From Nitzschia sp. pyKryTriq1 (lineage: Eukaryota > Bacillariophyta > Bacillariophyceae > Bacillariales > Bacillariaceae): 64,000 nucleotides of DNA. This document shows positions 30,839-41,463 of the stretch, piece by piece. Numbering within the stretch: position 1 is the first letter of the stretch; the number at the start of each line of letters is the position of its first letter. Position numbers and translations under genes: made by a program. The DNA is taken from contig OY101126.1 in NCBI GenBank assembly GCA_956465555.1, forward strand, positions 972,501-1,036,500, given 5' to 3'. Below the pieces are notes generated by a model. That model had not been told where the DNA came from. It made no database searches and saw only the letters and a program-made list of their open reading frames with translations.

Positions 30839-32576
30839 ATGAAAACTCATTTTCATTATTTCAGATCATCACCAAGGCAGTCGTCCTCGTCTTCACTGCT
30901 AGTAGCATTGCTAGTAGCATGCGCCTGCTCCTTTGACCCAGTGCAAGCATCGTCATCGAGCGGGATGATGAGGATTCCCGCCGCCCGGAGACAACCCCCT
31001 AGTAGAAATTCGCATCCCTTCCTGTCAGCGACGATTCTGTCATTGCGGGGAGGAGGAAAGTCGGCCAACATGGCGGATGCGACAACCACCATTGCCTCCA
31101 CCAAGACCAAGAAATCCAAATCGAAAAAGAACAAGAGGAAAAAGGTGGTGGTACAAGAGCAGCAGCAGGAGGAGGAGAATGACGATTTCCCCGAGGATGA
31201 TATGGCAGATGTCGCGGAATCGTCTTCTTCGTCTTCAACTAGCAGTAGCAAACAGGCGATTGACAAGGCTATGAAGGAAAAGGATGCTGCAGAGGCGCTA
31301 GGGGATGCGATTCGGTGAGTGCGCTCGCGCAAAAGTCGTTAGAACTACAGTGTTGGAGGCGTGTGTGTTACAATGCAGTACTGACATTTTTTTGGAATGT
31401 TTGCATCTGTGCATGACCATTGTGACTTTCTGCAGGGATCGAGCGGATGTGCTGAGAGAAGAAGATCCGGTGCTGCAATCCATCGACTGGTCCGTGGGAT
31501 CGTTGGGACAAGCCCTGGGTGCGTCCGATCGCATCCGACGAGAAGGTGGTGGCGTCCAGGCTTCCCAATCCTCTGTCATTGCCAATTACTTTTTGAAATC
31601 CCATGGCGGGGCCCACGGATTGCAATGCTTGTGCAGTGCCCTGGCGACCCTTTCCGGACTTGGAGCTATTGCATTGAACGCGAGTAGCAAGAAGGATACT
31701 ACTCTTGGGTTGACATACACCATGGTGCAGCGAACTTTTCTCTTTGCCATGCTCAAACATGTTTCGGGAATGTTGGCGGCTGCCTCCATTGCTGCCAAGG
31801 CAATTCCAAAGATCGGATTGAGTCAGGCCCGTCAGTGGATGGAAAAGTTGGTCCTAGACCCAGTGTCTCAATATGTCTTTTTCAATGCTTTGATGCTGTT
31901 GTGGTTACCGAAGAAGCAACGAGTAGTTCAAGGCGCGTGTTGGTGGTGGAGCAGAGGCGGAAAATGGCTCATCCCCCTGATGTTGGGTCCCATCTTGATC
32001 CGAGAAGTCATTAGCAATATGCTAGTCATTTCCGATGTACTTGTCTTGTGGAGCGTGGGAGGGAAGGACGAAACATCTGCCTTGTCTTCTGATGGTATTG
32101 AAACCATCTTGAAGGTATCAACATCAATCATCAATGCCGCCATGAGCTTGCTGGTAACTCCCGATGTGTGGAGGAGTGCAGATCCGGCAAAACGACAAGC
32201 AATCTTGAGCAAACTGGTCAGTCGGGTCTCTTTGGTTTTGGAGGTTGCCATTGGATTCCTGTTGTCGTCAGATGCTGTCATTGGTCTCTTTGGCGCAGCC
32301 TTTTTAAGTGGTGCCAAACGACCAACTTTTCTGGAATCCTTGACCCGTTTGATTTGCGTTCGGCTCTACATTCATTTCTTATGGGTCCGAAGATCCAAAA
32401 TCAAGAAACTGGCGCTCCAAATGCGGGGCGGGGCACCCAAGCTGCCTTTTTATGTATTGGATGTTTTGTACGAGCCTGGAAAGGCATTGGGAATTGCAAA
32501 AGAAAAGAAACCAAAGGAGATCGACGAAATGTCACGATGGGAGCGTTTGGCGATCGCCTTGGGCTTGTCAGAGTAG
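30839..32576 (+). CDS. Polytopic membrane protein with LRGGG leader, unknown function
   Basis: Two exons, 30839-31314 and 31436-32576, with a 121-bp phase-2 intron (GTGAGT...CTGCAG); 538 aa. Frame continuity at ...EALGDAI|RDRADVLREE supports the join. The N-terminus has a likely signal peptide (about 18-37, SSLLVALLVACACSFDP), followed by SATILSLRGGG, a leader motif common in secreted or organelle-directed proteins of diatoms. Residues 80-150 are Lys-rich, then Ser/acidic low complexity. The rest has five to seven hydrophobic segments (LCSALATLSGLGAIAL, FAMLKHVSGMLAAASIAAKA, WLIPLMLGPILIREVISNML, VLEVAIGFLLSSDAVIGLFGAAF) and ends with a soluble tail. No known family recognised; a chloroplast or endomembrane location is possible. 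Confidence 0.75.
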
Positions 32577-32738
32577 AGATAAGGGATAATGTAGTGCGTA
32601 GAAACGACTGAGGACTACAAATGCCACCGGTACTGGCTGGTCTAATACTACTTTCTTACACAACAGTTGGCCGAAGGATTGGTCTCTACTTTGCCCTTCT
32701 TACCTTCGGATACCGCCTACGAAAAGTAGGTTGGGAAT

Positions 32739-33980
32739 TCACGAGTACTCGTAGAACTCTGGGCCACCAGATACTGCCCCCTGAATCCGTCGGAAACCCT
32801 CTTCTCTAATGGGAACGTGGATGATGCCAGTATGACTTGCCTGTAAGCTAAGATCGTGCCAATACTCCTGGATTTGGGGTTCGACTCCGCCAGTGATGGC
32901 CAGCAAGGCGGCACGAGTCCACATGCCATTGCGTTCTTGACGCCAATATTTGGCCCGAGGGTCGTCGTCGATTTTGACATCTAGCTCACCCCTCCGAGGC
33001 AGTGGGTGCAAAATGGCGCAATTCTCCTTCAGTAATGACAAATGATCTTCTTTGAGACTAAACTCCTCGTATGATTGTTGCGACTTTGTCCCATCGCCGT
33101 CATCGTGTTCGTCTTGGACGCGGGTCATGTACACGGCATCGGCGATTGGCAAGTGAGGAAGGAACTCTTCCGAGACAGTGTAGCTCACGCTACGGTCATT
33201 TAAGTAGTTCAAGACATCATCTCGCATACGAAAACCAGGTGGGGCACTGAAGATGATTTTGACGCCATGGAATAACGCCAATAGTTTGGAAAGACTCCGA
33301 ACGGTTCGTCCTCGATTCAAATCGCCAGCAAACAATATCGTTTTCCCTTCCACTCCACCAGATTTTTCGAAAGACCGACGAAGAGTATAAATATCCAGGA
33401 GCGCCTGTGTAGGATGCTGATCTTTCCCCGAGCCAGCATTCAAAACAGGGACGGGGCGGTCACTGCAATTCAGTACCCAGGCGGCACGCTCGGCGTGGGA
33501 TTCTTCCTTGTGGCGCAAAATGATAAAATCAAAGTAGGAACTAAACGTCCGGATCGTGTCGGAGAAGCTCTCGCCTTTGATCTCAGAACTAGTACTGGTA
33601 TCTCGAACATCGGTACATTTCATCCCCACAATATCGCAGGCGGTTTTGAAGCTCAAATACGTCCGAGTCGAAGCTTCGGCGAAGTATAGCATGGCTCGCT
33701 TGTGACGCAAACGGTTGGCCAGAAAGGTGGCTCCATTCTTGGTCTTGGAAATGCTTCGGATGATGTTCGTCAACACATATACACGATCCAATGTCCGTCG
33801 ATCGAATTGCTCTGCGTTCAAAGTGTGAAAGACGTTCGCCACATCGCCTTGGAACAACTTGTTTTTCTCGTTGAGAGAAAGAGCGCCGAATTCCTCCCAG
33901 GAGTATTTTTTGCAGTCTTTGAGCGTCAACGTTGAAATTTGGGCGGTCAAATCTTGAGCAGAGTAGAATCGATTTTCCAT
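32739..33980 (-). CDS. Aspartate carbamoyltransferase, stand-alone catalytic chain
   Basis: Single-exon gene of 413 aa. ATCase joins carbamoyl phosphate to aspartate to give carbamoyl-aspartate, the second step of pyrimidine synthesis. The signatures are complete: STRTYLSF at 104-111 (carbamoyl-phosphate site), IKGESFSDT with the mobile-loop Lys, HPTQALLD at 189-196, LNRGRTVRS, TRVQ (the Arg-x-Gln that binds aspartate) and HPLPRRGEL. DPRAKYWRQ near the C-terminus is also typical. It has an N-terminal extension of about 65 residues compared with bacterial PyrB but no clear targeting signal. It lies directly downstream of a second ATCase gene (34460-36043) on the same strand, 479 bp apart. Either this or its neighbour may be the housekeeping enzyme. 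Confidence 0.9.
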   Translation of the reverse strand: MENRFYSAQDLTAQISTLTLKDCKKYSWEEFGALSLNEKNKLFQGDVANVFHTLNAEQFDRRTLDRVYVLTNIIRSISKTKNGATFLANRLRHKRAMLYFAEASTRTYLSFKTACDIVGMKCTDVRDTSTSSEIKGESFSDTIRTFSSYFDFIILRHKEESHAERAAWVLNCSDRPVPVLNAGSGKDQHPTQALLDIYTLRRSFEKSGGVEGKTILFAGDLNRGRTVRSLSKLLALFHGVKIIFSAPPGFRMRDDVLNYLNDRSVSYTVSEEFLPHLPIADAVYMTRVQDEHDDGDGTKSQQSYEEFSLKEDHLSLLKENCAILHPLPRRGELDVKIDDDPRAKYWRQERNGMWTRAALLAITGGVEPQIQEYWHDLSLQASHTGIIHVPIREEGFRRIQGAVSGGPEFYEYS

Positions 33981-34459
33981 GCTTCTTTTTGGGATGGCGA
34001 TGGATAGCTTTGTCAGCCTTTTTCACTTGCGATGTTTCAGTGTTTGGATGGTGATATGGAAGGGGATAATGAAAGATTGACGATTGGCGATCGCTGGTTA
34101 AAAAAGCGAAGAGGAGAAAAGATCGCGTTCTTCGCCAGGCGAATAAATAACATAAACCCGAATAACGACCAGACGATCGTATTGGTCGATCCTTTCAGTT
34201 TCGATGGATACCGGTACGTTGCTGCGAAGTCGTTCATCATAGAGACAATGCCGATCTCGAATGCCGATCTACAGCACCCAGCTTCTACAGAAGGAATGAC
34301 AATGAAGTAATTTATAGGGTAGTATGCAAGCGAGAAGGCCCAAGATTTGTAGGATAGTGATATGTGATATCGGTGGATGGTGTTGCCTGGTTGTTTGGCA
34401 GGGGTGCTCGCTCAACACTTTCTCGGCACGTTTTGGGCCTGCGCGTGCTGGGTGTCCAT
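33981..34459. other. Spacer between the two ATCase genes
   Basis: Contains the 3' UTR of the PyrBI fusion gene and the promoter of the stand-alone ATCase gene. One ATACCGGTACG word at 34208. No other feature. Confidence 0.45.
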
Positions 34460-36043
34460 TTACAAGTCCCAGATTTCAGTGTATTCGTGGCGCTTTCCAC
34501 AGTAAAGGCAAGTGAAGGTTTCGCCGAGAGTTCGAAAGAAATGGGGCGGAACGCTCTGGTGGGCGGCTCGTGAAGTAATACAATCCGCATTTTTGCAGGA
34601 GATTTCATTGAAGTTGTAGATCCTTGGTGGCATGTCAAGCCTGTACTTGTGCTGGACGGAAGCTGATTTAATAACATTCACGGTGCAACCAGGCGAGACA
34701 GCGGCCAACTTTTTGATTTCCTCGGAGGTCATTTCCATAATGTCTGGGAGAGACATGATGCCCTTGAAGTTTTCACCGTCATTGCAATGAAACACGCCGT
34801 GCGAGCCTCGTACATTGAGTTTGAGGATGCGTCGAATTTTGGAAATACGATCCCAGATCTCTTCGAGGCTTTTACCCTTGGCAATGTGGTCGATGACGGT
34901 TCCGTCGTCCACCGGTTTGATGCCGACCTTGAAGCGATCTTCAACGTGTGTCTTGCGTGTGATGGGGATATCCTTGACGAACTTGTCATTTTTCTCTGCA
35001 GGAGGCAATCCGAGCCCTTTAAAGTCATGGCCGAGTTTTCCTGCCACGAGAGAAAGTTCAATGATACGAGTAAAGAACCCGTTGATTGCTTGTCCATCCC
35101 ACCCGTTCAGCTCAGTGTCATCGAGAAAGGTGGGGATGACTGGAGTTTCTCTGTGGCGTGGCAAGGGATGGTAGAATCTGGTGCCAGCCGGCAGCTCTTG
35201 CATCCACTTTTGTTGAAAGGTCACAGCCTTGCGCAACTCTTGCTCGCGGTCGCGAATCTCGTCACCCATCCGTTCTAGCTGCAAGCGAGTGAAGTACCAG
35301 CAGGTCGAGACTTTACCGGACTTCAAATATGCGTCAATGGAGGGATACTCACGGATTTCAAAGCCATTATCAAGCATTTGACTCTTGTAGGATTCCGGCA
35401 ACATCAATTCGGTTGGGGCCACCAAATCAACCACGACCTTGCGGAAAATCTTGAGTCCATCGGCCTTTGAGTGAACAGTACGACCGTGAAGCAAGTCTCC
35501 AATGAGAGCAACGTGGATATACGAATCATCCCACTTTTGTTGCTCTAGAAAGGTGAATTCGTCCAAGAATTCTTGCGTTGGATGCTCATGCCGACCGTCC
35601 CCAGCATTTATGAACACTGGCTTTTCTCGTCCGATCCGTTCGGCATAGGGCGCAAGCTGCTCCTCTAGTGCTAGGCAGACACCTTCCATCTGAGTGCGCA
35701 TGATGAAGATGGAACGCTTTCCGTACCCGACGAGCATTTTGATCGTGTCGATCAGAGACTCCTTTTTGACAAAAGAAGAAGTGGCAGCATCGAAAATGTT
35801 CAGTGTCACACCGTGGAAATTGGCGGCCGAGCGAAAGGATTCTTTCGTGCGCGTCGATGCTTCGAGGAACATGAGATAGACATTGAGTTCGGGATCTTCA
35901 ATGCGAAAGGGCGTCACATCTCCGCCAGGTGTTTCCCAGGCGGCCTTCAGATCGCGTGTCTTTTCGTACAGATAACGCTGCTCGTCCACGCTCAAATCTC
36001 CTGCTGCTGCAAGAGTGCGACCTTTAAACACATTCGAAGTCAT
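34460..36043 (-). CDS. Aspartate carbamoyltransferase, fused catalytic (PyrB) and regulatory (PyrI) chains
   Basis: Single-exon gene of 527 aa from the ATG at 36043. Residues 1-345 are the catalytic chain: STRTKESF at 63-70, VKKESL near 92-97, RTQ near 116-118, HEHPTQEFLDE at 152-162, LLHGRTVHS, TRLQ near 252 and HPLPRH at 292-297. Residues 372-527 match the bacterial/archaeal regulatory chain PyrI: DDGTVIDHIAKGK (the nucleotide-effector domain start), ILKLNVRGSHG, LAAVSPGCTVNVIKSASVQHKYRLDMP, and the zinc-binding pairs C483/C488 (CKNADC) and C512/C515 (CLYC). PyrI is the part that lets nucleotides control the enzyme in bacteria. Fused PyrBI occurs in a few bacteria and is not the usual eukaryotic form, which is CAD or a plant-type single chain. 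No plastid leader is obvious. Confidence 0.9.
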   Translation of the reverse strand: MTSNVFKGRTLAAAGDLSVDEQRYLYEKTRDLKAAWETPGGDVTPFRIEDPELNVYLMFLEASTRTKESFRSAANFHGVTLNIFDAATSSFVKKESLIDTIKMLVGYGKRSIFIMRTQMEGVCLALEEQLAPYAERIGREKPVFINAGDGRHEHPTQEFLDEFTFLEQQKWDDSYIHVALIGDLLHGRTVHSKADGLKIFRKVVVDLVAPTELMLPESYKSQMLDNGFEIREYPSIDAYLKSGKVSTCWYFTRLQLERMGDEIRDREQELRKAVTFQQKWMQELPAGTRFYHPLPRHRETPVIPTFLDDTELNGWDGQAINGFFTRIIELSLVAGKLGHDFKGLGLPPAEKNDKFVKDIPITRKTHVEDRFKVGIKPVDDGTVIDHIAKGKSLEEIWDRISKIRRILKLNVRGSHGVFHCNDGENFKGIMSLPDIMEMTSEEIKKLAAVSPGCTVNVIKSASVQHKYRLDMPPRIYNFNEISCKNADCITSRAAHQSVPPHFFRTLGETFTCLYCGKRHEYTEIWDL

Positions 36044-37246
36044 GATGGATAGTTGCAACTGTTCCTATCCCTTTGGGGGCTAGAGAGACTACAAGTCGAT
36101 TGTATGGTGGGGACTGTGTCGACGACGAGAACACCACCGGGATGCATGGGCGGAGCGAGATAGAGGATCTTTTTACCGGTCGTTTCACGCCTTTCTAGCT
36201 TTCTTGGATTTTTATTTTGTGGATGCGCGCGCATTGCTTTTGTGGCTTTTTTCGGATGGACGGATAGACAGCGAACTGGTGCGGGCGACGGAACGACGTC
36301 CGAAAAAATTGGATGATCGAGTGATGAGGATATACCGGTACGAGGAGTAACAAAGTAGAGAAGGACAAGACTGCTGAAGCCATTCTACGCTGCTGCTTTT
36401 GTAGTATTTTATGGCAGTAGCGGAAGGATGTTCGTGTAGTCGGATGTTGTTCGTAATCCAATGCGTGTTGCTCTTCTAAATGCAACAGCGCGGTATCACG
36501 AGTCATGTCCCGCACTCCTACTATCACTTGCAATCCCCTAGTAGTACTACTACTACTAGTAGGCACACCATGTCGACGAGCTACTTAATGCGATTTGTTC
36601 AAGTGAGGCGATCACAACAATTGCCTGATGTCAAGGAAGCATGTTCTTCTGGCGGTCTACTGTACGGTATGTATCACAACGACAGATTGATGTTTGTTCG
36701 ACCAGATTGAAGATCATGTCGTCAAAGAAAACTACTGTGGACCATTATTTTAGCCACCATCCGGCCATCATTTGCGGTTGAAGAATGTTGCGGAAAATTC
36801 CTTGACCGTGACACACCGTGCTTTGCACATGAAGGTCGACCAAAACTTCGTCGTTCAGGTTTTGCGAACCCTTATTATAGGTTCTCCAAAGACTGAATTA
36901 CTTAGGCAATCAAAAATCCGGGGTCGAACAACACTCTAAATAGCACGGCACTTTGGATCGAGGAATGCAACATCTGCGCGCATGCCTGCACATCATCTGA
37001 CGAAATTTGCAGCCGGCGGCAAGTATTACCAGTTTATGGCACAGTACTTTCATAAAATGACCGGATGACTTCCTGATTTCTCCTGATATGGTGGTAATGT
37101 CCAGAATAAATACGTTGCTGGATGTCACTGATGCCAAGAAAATTTGAAAACCGTTCTCTTCTGTCTCATCGCGAAAATCTGTCTCCAAACTGATGCCCCC
37201 CACTCTATTATAATATTGTATGTTCTGATACAAAGTCATTGAAATC
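36044..37246. other. Divergent intergenic region of 1.2 kb
   Basis: Separates the PyrBI gene (-) from the trypsin gene (+). It contains a CTAGTAGTACTACTACTACTAG near-palindrome around 36538-36560, a TATACCGGTACGAG word near 36331, and a TATTATAATATT box at about 37206-37217, some 30 bases before the trypsin ATG, which could be a TATA-like element. Short frames here have no family features. Confidence 0.45.
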
Positions 37247-38766
37247 ATGCTGCTTTCTTCAATCCTATTAGTATTTGGGTCGATGGTCTCGGTAGTGGAA
37301 TCATCGGAAGCTGTCGTAGCAACAGCGGATGATGGCCGTTCTATTGATCGAAATCTTCGAGGACGTTGGCCTTGGCATAAGAAAGACGACACAGATGTAA
37401 GTCAACGTCCCTAAAACACACCAGTTGCCTGTTTGGTCTCACATTCGTTCTCCTTTTCGACTCACATGCTCTTAGGTTCACGACGGGCCACAGACTCGGA
37501 TTATCGGGGGAACCGAAGTTGACCCTTCCGATAATGAATATCCCTATTTCTCCTTGATGTGGGGTCGAGGCATCTGTGGAGGTGCTTTAATCACACCAAG
37601 TATTGTAATAACCGCGGCGCACGTAAGTCGATGAGTGTTGTTACTGCATGAAACTTGCCTGAGTGCTTTATCCAACCTGGAATCTTCCTTTTCTATTTCG
37701 TTGCTAGTGTGAAGAGGCATCTTCGGTTATAACGGTTGGAATTCAGTCGAGAGAAGAAAATTTGATTGGGGGATATGACACCATGGTTATTGATAACAAG
37801 GTTGTTCACCCACTCGTCGGTACCAATGGATACTCGTACGATATCATGGTCATGAAGTTGAGATCTCCGTCAGATCAGCAATATGTTAAGCTAAATTCGG
37901 ACCCAAACCTTCCGAACTTCGATCAAAAAATGTGGGTTGTCGGTTTTGGGGATACTATAGCATCATCTCAAACACTGATTCCTGATGTCCTCAACGAAGT
38001 GGATGTGAAGTACATCACTAACAGTGCTTGTGATATGGCCTTCGGTGAGAACTTGATCCAGGACGACATGCTTTGTGCTGCAGATGATGGCAAGGATGGC
38101 TGGTAAGTGATAAAACAGAGAACGAATGGGGGAGCTCCCCCTGTTTCAAGTCCCATCGTAATATATTGCTAATCTTGGATCTCTCTCCTCTCGGATAGTT
38201 CTGGAGACTCAGGAGGCCCTCTCGTTATGAAAGCGGGTGTCAGCCCTGAAGATGATATTCTGTTTGGACTGGTGGCATGGTAAGTCACGAAGTCAAAAAT
38301 CAGCTTGTGCAATTATCCTCGAAACAAGGCTCTCTCCTGACACACAATTTTAACAAACCACAGGGGAAGAGGGTGTGCCGACGCAAGATTTCCAGGTGTC
38401 TATTCTCGGGTAAGTTTCTTCTATGACTGGATTGTTGAGCAGGTGTGCGAGCTTTCTCCAGACGATGCGCCGGAATATATGGGCTGCCAGAGAACATCAG
38501 CACCAAGTCCCTCCCCATCAGTCAAGCCTCCGCCTACCCGGAGGCCGACTTTGGGCTCAGCAGCAAATGATGTTCGTTTTGTTGGCTGGAACGTTGCGCC
38601 TGGAAGTGTTCTGGAGCATTGCGAAGGAGATTGTGATAGTGACAATGATTGCGCGCTGGGTTTGGTTTGCTTCCAGCGTTCGCACGGAGAGGATGTACCA
38701 GGGTGTGTTTTCGATGGAACCCATGAAGCGGAGAACAAAGCTAGTGATATATGCGTCTACCCATGA
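37247..38766 (+). CDS. Secreted trypsin-like serine protease with C-terminal cysteine module
   Basis: Five exons: 37247-37396, 37476-37622, 37708-38102, 38199-38279, 38364-38766; four introns of 79-96 bp with GTAAGT donors; 391 aa. Exon 1 encodes a signal peptide (MLLSSILLVFGSMVSVVESS) and a short propeptide. Cleavage after R58 would free IIGG, the S1 activation end. The catalytic triad is complete: His99 in ITAAHC (split by an intron), Asp144 in YDIMVMKL, Ser235 in CSGDSGGP. Asp229 occupies the specificity-pocket position of trypsin, so cleavage after Lys/Arg is expected. VAWGRGCADARFPGVYSRV closes the fold. A Pro/Ser linker leads to a module with CEGDCDSDNDC and LVCFQR...VPGC (about 340-390), which I associate with diatom extracellular proteins. 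An extracellular or lysosomal protease is likely. Confidence 0.9.
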
Positions 38767-39196
38767 GAAAAGCGTTCGATTGATCAGTTCGACCAAGACC
38801 AGGAAGAGCTGGCGAGCTGGCTTCGAGGAATAAGCCGGTCTGATCCTTCCGGTACAATACAGTACCAGGTACTCTGATTGCCAGTACACTGGAACACTTC
38901 AGCTTCTGGAGTCAAAATGCACAACAAAATAGAAGTACTTGCTCACTTCATGAGGATGGAGATCAAGTGCTCCGTGCATGGAAGTCAAAAACGAGGATGG
39001 AAGATCCTTTCTCCGGCAATGGCTCCAATGGACATACCGACGCATCCACCATTAGCTCTATTGTAGAGCAACGAATGAATCGTCAAGATTGCAAAGATGT
39101 TGGAGAAAAGCCATCAACGTGGAATCAGGCAGAAATGTTGTCAACTGTTTTGCTATGACACTGATGTTTCATTCAAATAATGAATGTGTTATTAAA
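38767..39196. other. Intergenic between convergent genes
   Basis: Both flanking genes end here, so it is mainly 3' UTR sequence. Nothing else recognised. Confidence 0.5.
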
Positions 39197-40795
39197 TTAA
39201 CATTCGTAACTACTTTGCGACGTAGAGCAGGCTGCTGCTCGCCTCCTCCGGCTGTTGCCATTCGAAGTTGGGGGATAGTATACGACACCCATTTCTTTGA
39301 CATTGGTTTCGGGTAGTTTGCTAGAGGTCGAGGCGGTCCACAGGCTAATGACAAAGAGAGCGAGTCCGATCGATGGCAACGAATAAATTCGAGACAGGAC
39401 GTAGGCAGACAAGAATCCTCCCAGCCGAGAAAAAACGTTGGCCATTCCATGTCCTGTGGTTCTCATTTCCGTGGCTAAAATTTCCGTCGTCGAGACCCAA
39501 GTCGCACATTTACCACCAAACATACAAGTGTGCGCCAAAAATGTCAAGACCAGCAGCAGATTAGGATTGGTGGTGGGATCGTAATCTTCGAAAAGTGCAA
39601 TGATCAAACACAAGAGGCCACCCAAAGCGTAGGCGAGGCATTGTGTGGAGGATCGTCCAAAGCCGTCAATTAGGAAGACGACAAGGAACAAACTGAGAAA
39701 TTGAGAGGCGGCATTGAAAATACCCTGGTAGTTCTGCTGTCGGCTGTCGTTGGAAAAGACCGACACCGCCAGTGCAATTGTTCCGTGGTCTAGAAAAGAC
39801 ATCCCGAAATAGGTAGACCAAAGTACCGACGTCAATTTGATCCATCCGCTAGAGAATAAACTGAACAAGGCATTGTTTGCTTCGTGTGGCTCGTGGGAGT
39901 AAAGGATGGTACTTGCAGGGAACAGACTGTCTGGATCTTTTCCGTTGGCTTTGGCGGCCACACGAAGAATGGCGAGGGCTTCCTCTTGTCGGTTTTGAGA
40001 AAGAAGCCAACGGGGTGATTCGGGCACCACAGTGAGCCCAAGGATAGTTGCCAGAATACTAGGGATGGAACACACCACAACTATTTGTCGCCACGCTTCC
40101 ACATGTTGATGCTGTAGAGCCAAGTGTGCAAAAAGAGCACCGACGATGCAGAATACTTGGAGACATACCAGGTTGGTGCCTCGTTGGGACGGAGGCAGGA
40201 ACTCAGAAAATGTACAGAAGGGCACGGTCAAGCCTCCAATGCCAAACCCGACCAGAAGTCGTGTAACGAGCAACCAGCCATACGAGGACACAAACGCCGT
40301 TCCAACCCCAAAGGTGGCGATCGTTGCAGCTGCCCCATTAAATACGGCCCGTCGGCCCAAAATATCGCCTAGCACTCCCCACACTAATGCTCCCACCACT
40401 CCGGCAGGGAAGACGACCATGTTCATCGTGGCCGAATAATTTTCAGCATCCTCGAGATTAACTTTGTGGGGTTCCACGAAAATATTGGAGAGAAAGGAAA
40501 GTATCACCGCTTCCATAGAGTCCGCCGCCAACAACATTCCAGCAGCCAGGGCTATCCGGTATTGAAAAATTCCCATACCGAGACTCTGAACCGCTTCATC
40601 AATATTCAGAAGACGCTCATCTCGTCGGTGTCCTCGTTTTCGTCGTCTGGGCCGACCATTCCATGACGCCTCTTCGTCGTCACTCCAACCAGTGCTGGGC
40701 TGGCGCAGAAGGTCTTCGTGCTCATCTTCTTCTTCCCCCGTTGAGATCGACCCGTAGTTTCTTGAATACGCTGCCAGATCGTAGAGATAAAACAT
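39197..40795 (-). CDS. Major facilitator superfamily transporter, SV2/SVOP or sugar-porter-like
   Basis: Single-exon gene of 532 aa. After a 60-70-residue acidic/basic cytosolic N-terminus there are about twelve hydrophobic helices. The MFS loop 2-3 motif appears as GVLGDILGRRAVF, the helix-5 region as RLLVGFGIGGLTVP, and a sugar-porter-like PESPRWLL lies after helix 6, followed by a central cytosolic loop (SQNRQEEALAILRVAAKANG). LNIDEAVQSLGMGIFQYRI at the start of the domain is typical of the SV2/SVOP and organic-ion/phosphate transporter branch. Acidic residues in the first helix region (AADSMEAVILSF) also match that branch. The transported substrate cannot be told. It converges with the trypsin gene on its left and is divergent from the amino-acid permease gene on its right. 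Confidence 0.86.
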   Translation of the reverse strand: MFYLYDLAAYSRNYGSISTGEEEDEHEDLLRQPSTGWSDDEEASWNGRPRRRKRGHRRDERLLNIDEAVQSLGMGIFQYRIALAAGMLLAADSMEAVILSFLSNIFVEPHKVNLEDAENYSATMNMVVFPAGVVGALVWGVLGDILGRRAVFNGAAATIATFGVGTAFVSSYGWLLVTRLLVGFGIGGLTVPFCTFSEFLPPSQRGTNLVCLQVFCIVGALFAHLALQHQHVEAWRQIVVVCSIPSILATILGLTVVPESPRWLLSQNRQEEALAILRVAAKANGKDPDSLFPASTILYSHEPHEANNALFSLFSSGWIKLTSVLWSTYFGMSFLDHGTIALAVSVFSNDSRQQNYQGIFNAASQFLSLFLVVFLIDGFGRSSTQCLAYALGGLLCLIIALFEDYDPTTNPNLLLVLTFLAHTCMFGGKCATWVSTTEILATEMRTTGHGMANVFSRLGGFLSAYVLSRIYSLPSIGLALFVISLWTASTSSKLPETNVKEMGVVYYPPTSNGNSRRRRAAACSTSQSSYEC

Positions 40796-41463
40796 GGTTG
40801 CTTTTCTGTCCTCTAGATGGGTGGAGTTTTTTGTTTCGTTGTGAGAGGTGAGTCAAGCAATCAGAAGCACAAAATTGAAAGAAACAGCTGGAACAATTGC
40901 AATTGTGCTGTGATCGGAGTAAAAAAACTAAAAACGAGCAAACGCGAGGAAACGGGAACATGTCGACGTGGGTTCAGTTGGTGGTTCCCAGCGAACTACC
41001 GGTACTGTACCGTTAGGTACCATGTACGTACTCAACCGGTACTACGCAGTACTCGGGGGGAGAGAGAGTAACTTTATCTGCAAGCAGCTACGGTACGTAT
41101 GTAGCAGCGCGCGCGAGATGGTGATGCAAAGTTCAATATTATTGCCCCACGACACGATCAAGACACTATTTATTATTATTCCCATGTCTCAACGGCTCGA
41201 AACGAGTGATACTCCGTCCAACCAGTCTGGTCTCACACCCTCACATTATTATTTTTGCCGCCGAGACTGCACCAGCACCACATCATGCCCGAACATGGTG
41301 AAATTGCACGCCATCGATCTCGGCGCACCATTTTCATTTCTCCCGCGCTGCGTCTCTCGGTTCCTTCTTTGCGCCGACAACCGACCGAATTGCCATTTTC
41401 GAAAAACGACAAGACAACATCAAAAACAACAACAGTACAAGTACTGTCATCGATCACAATACG
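40796..41463. promoter_or_regulatory. Divergent intergenic region between two transporters
   Basis: A 668-bp shared upstream region of the MFS gene (-) and amino-acid permease gene (+). GTACCGGT/GGTACC words lie near 40998-41055. No coding frame supported. Confidence 0.45.
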
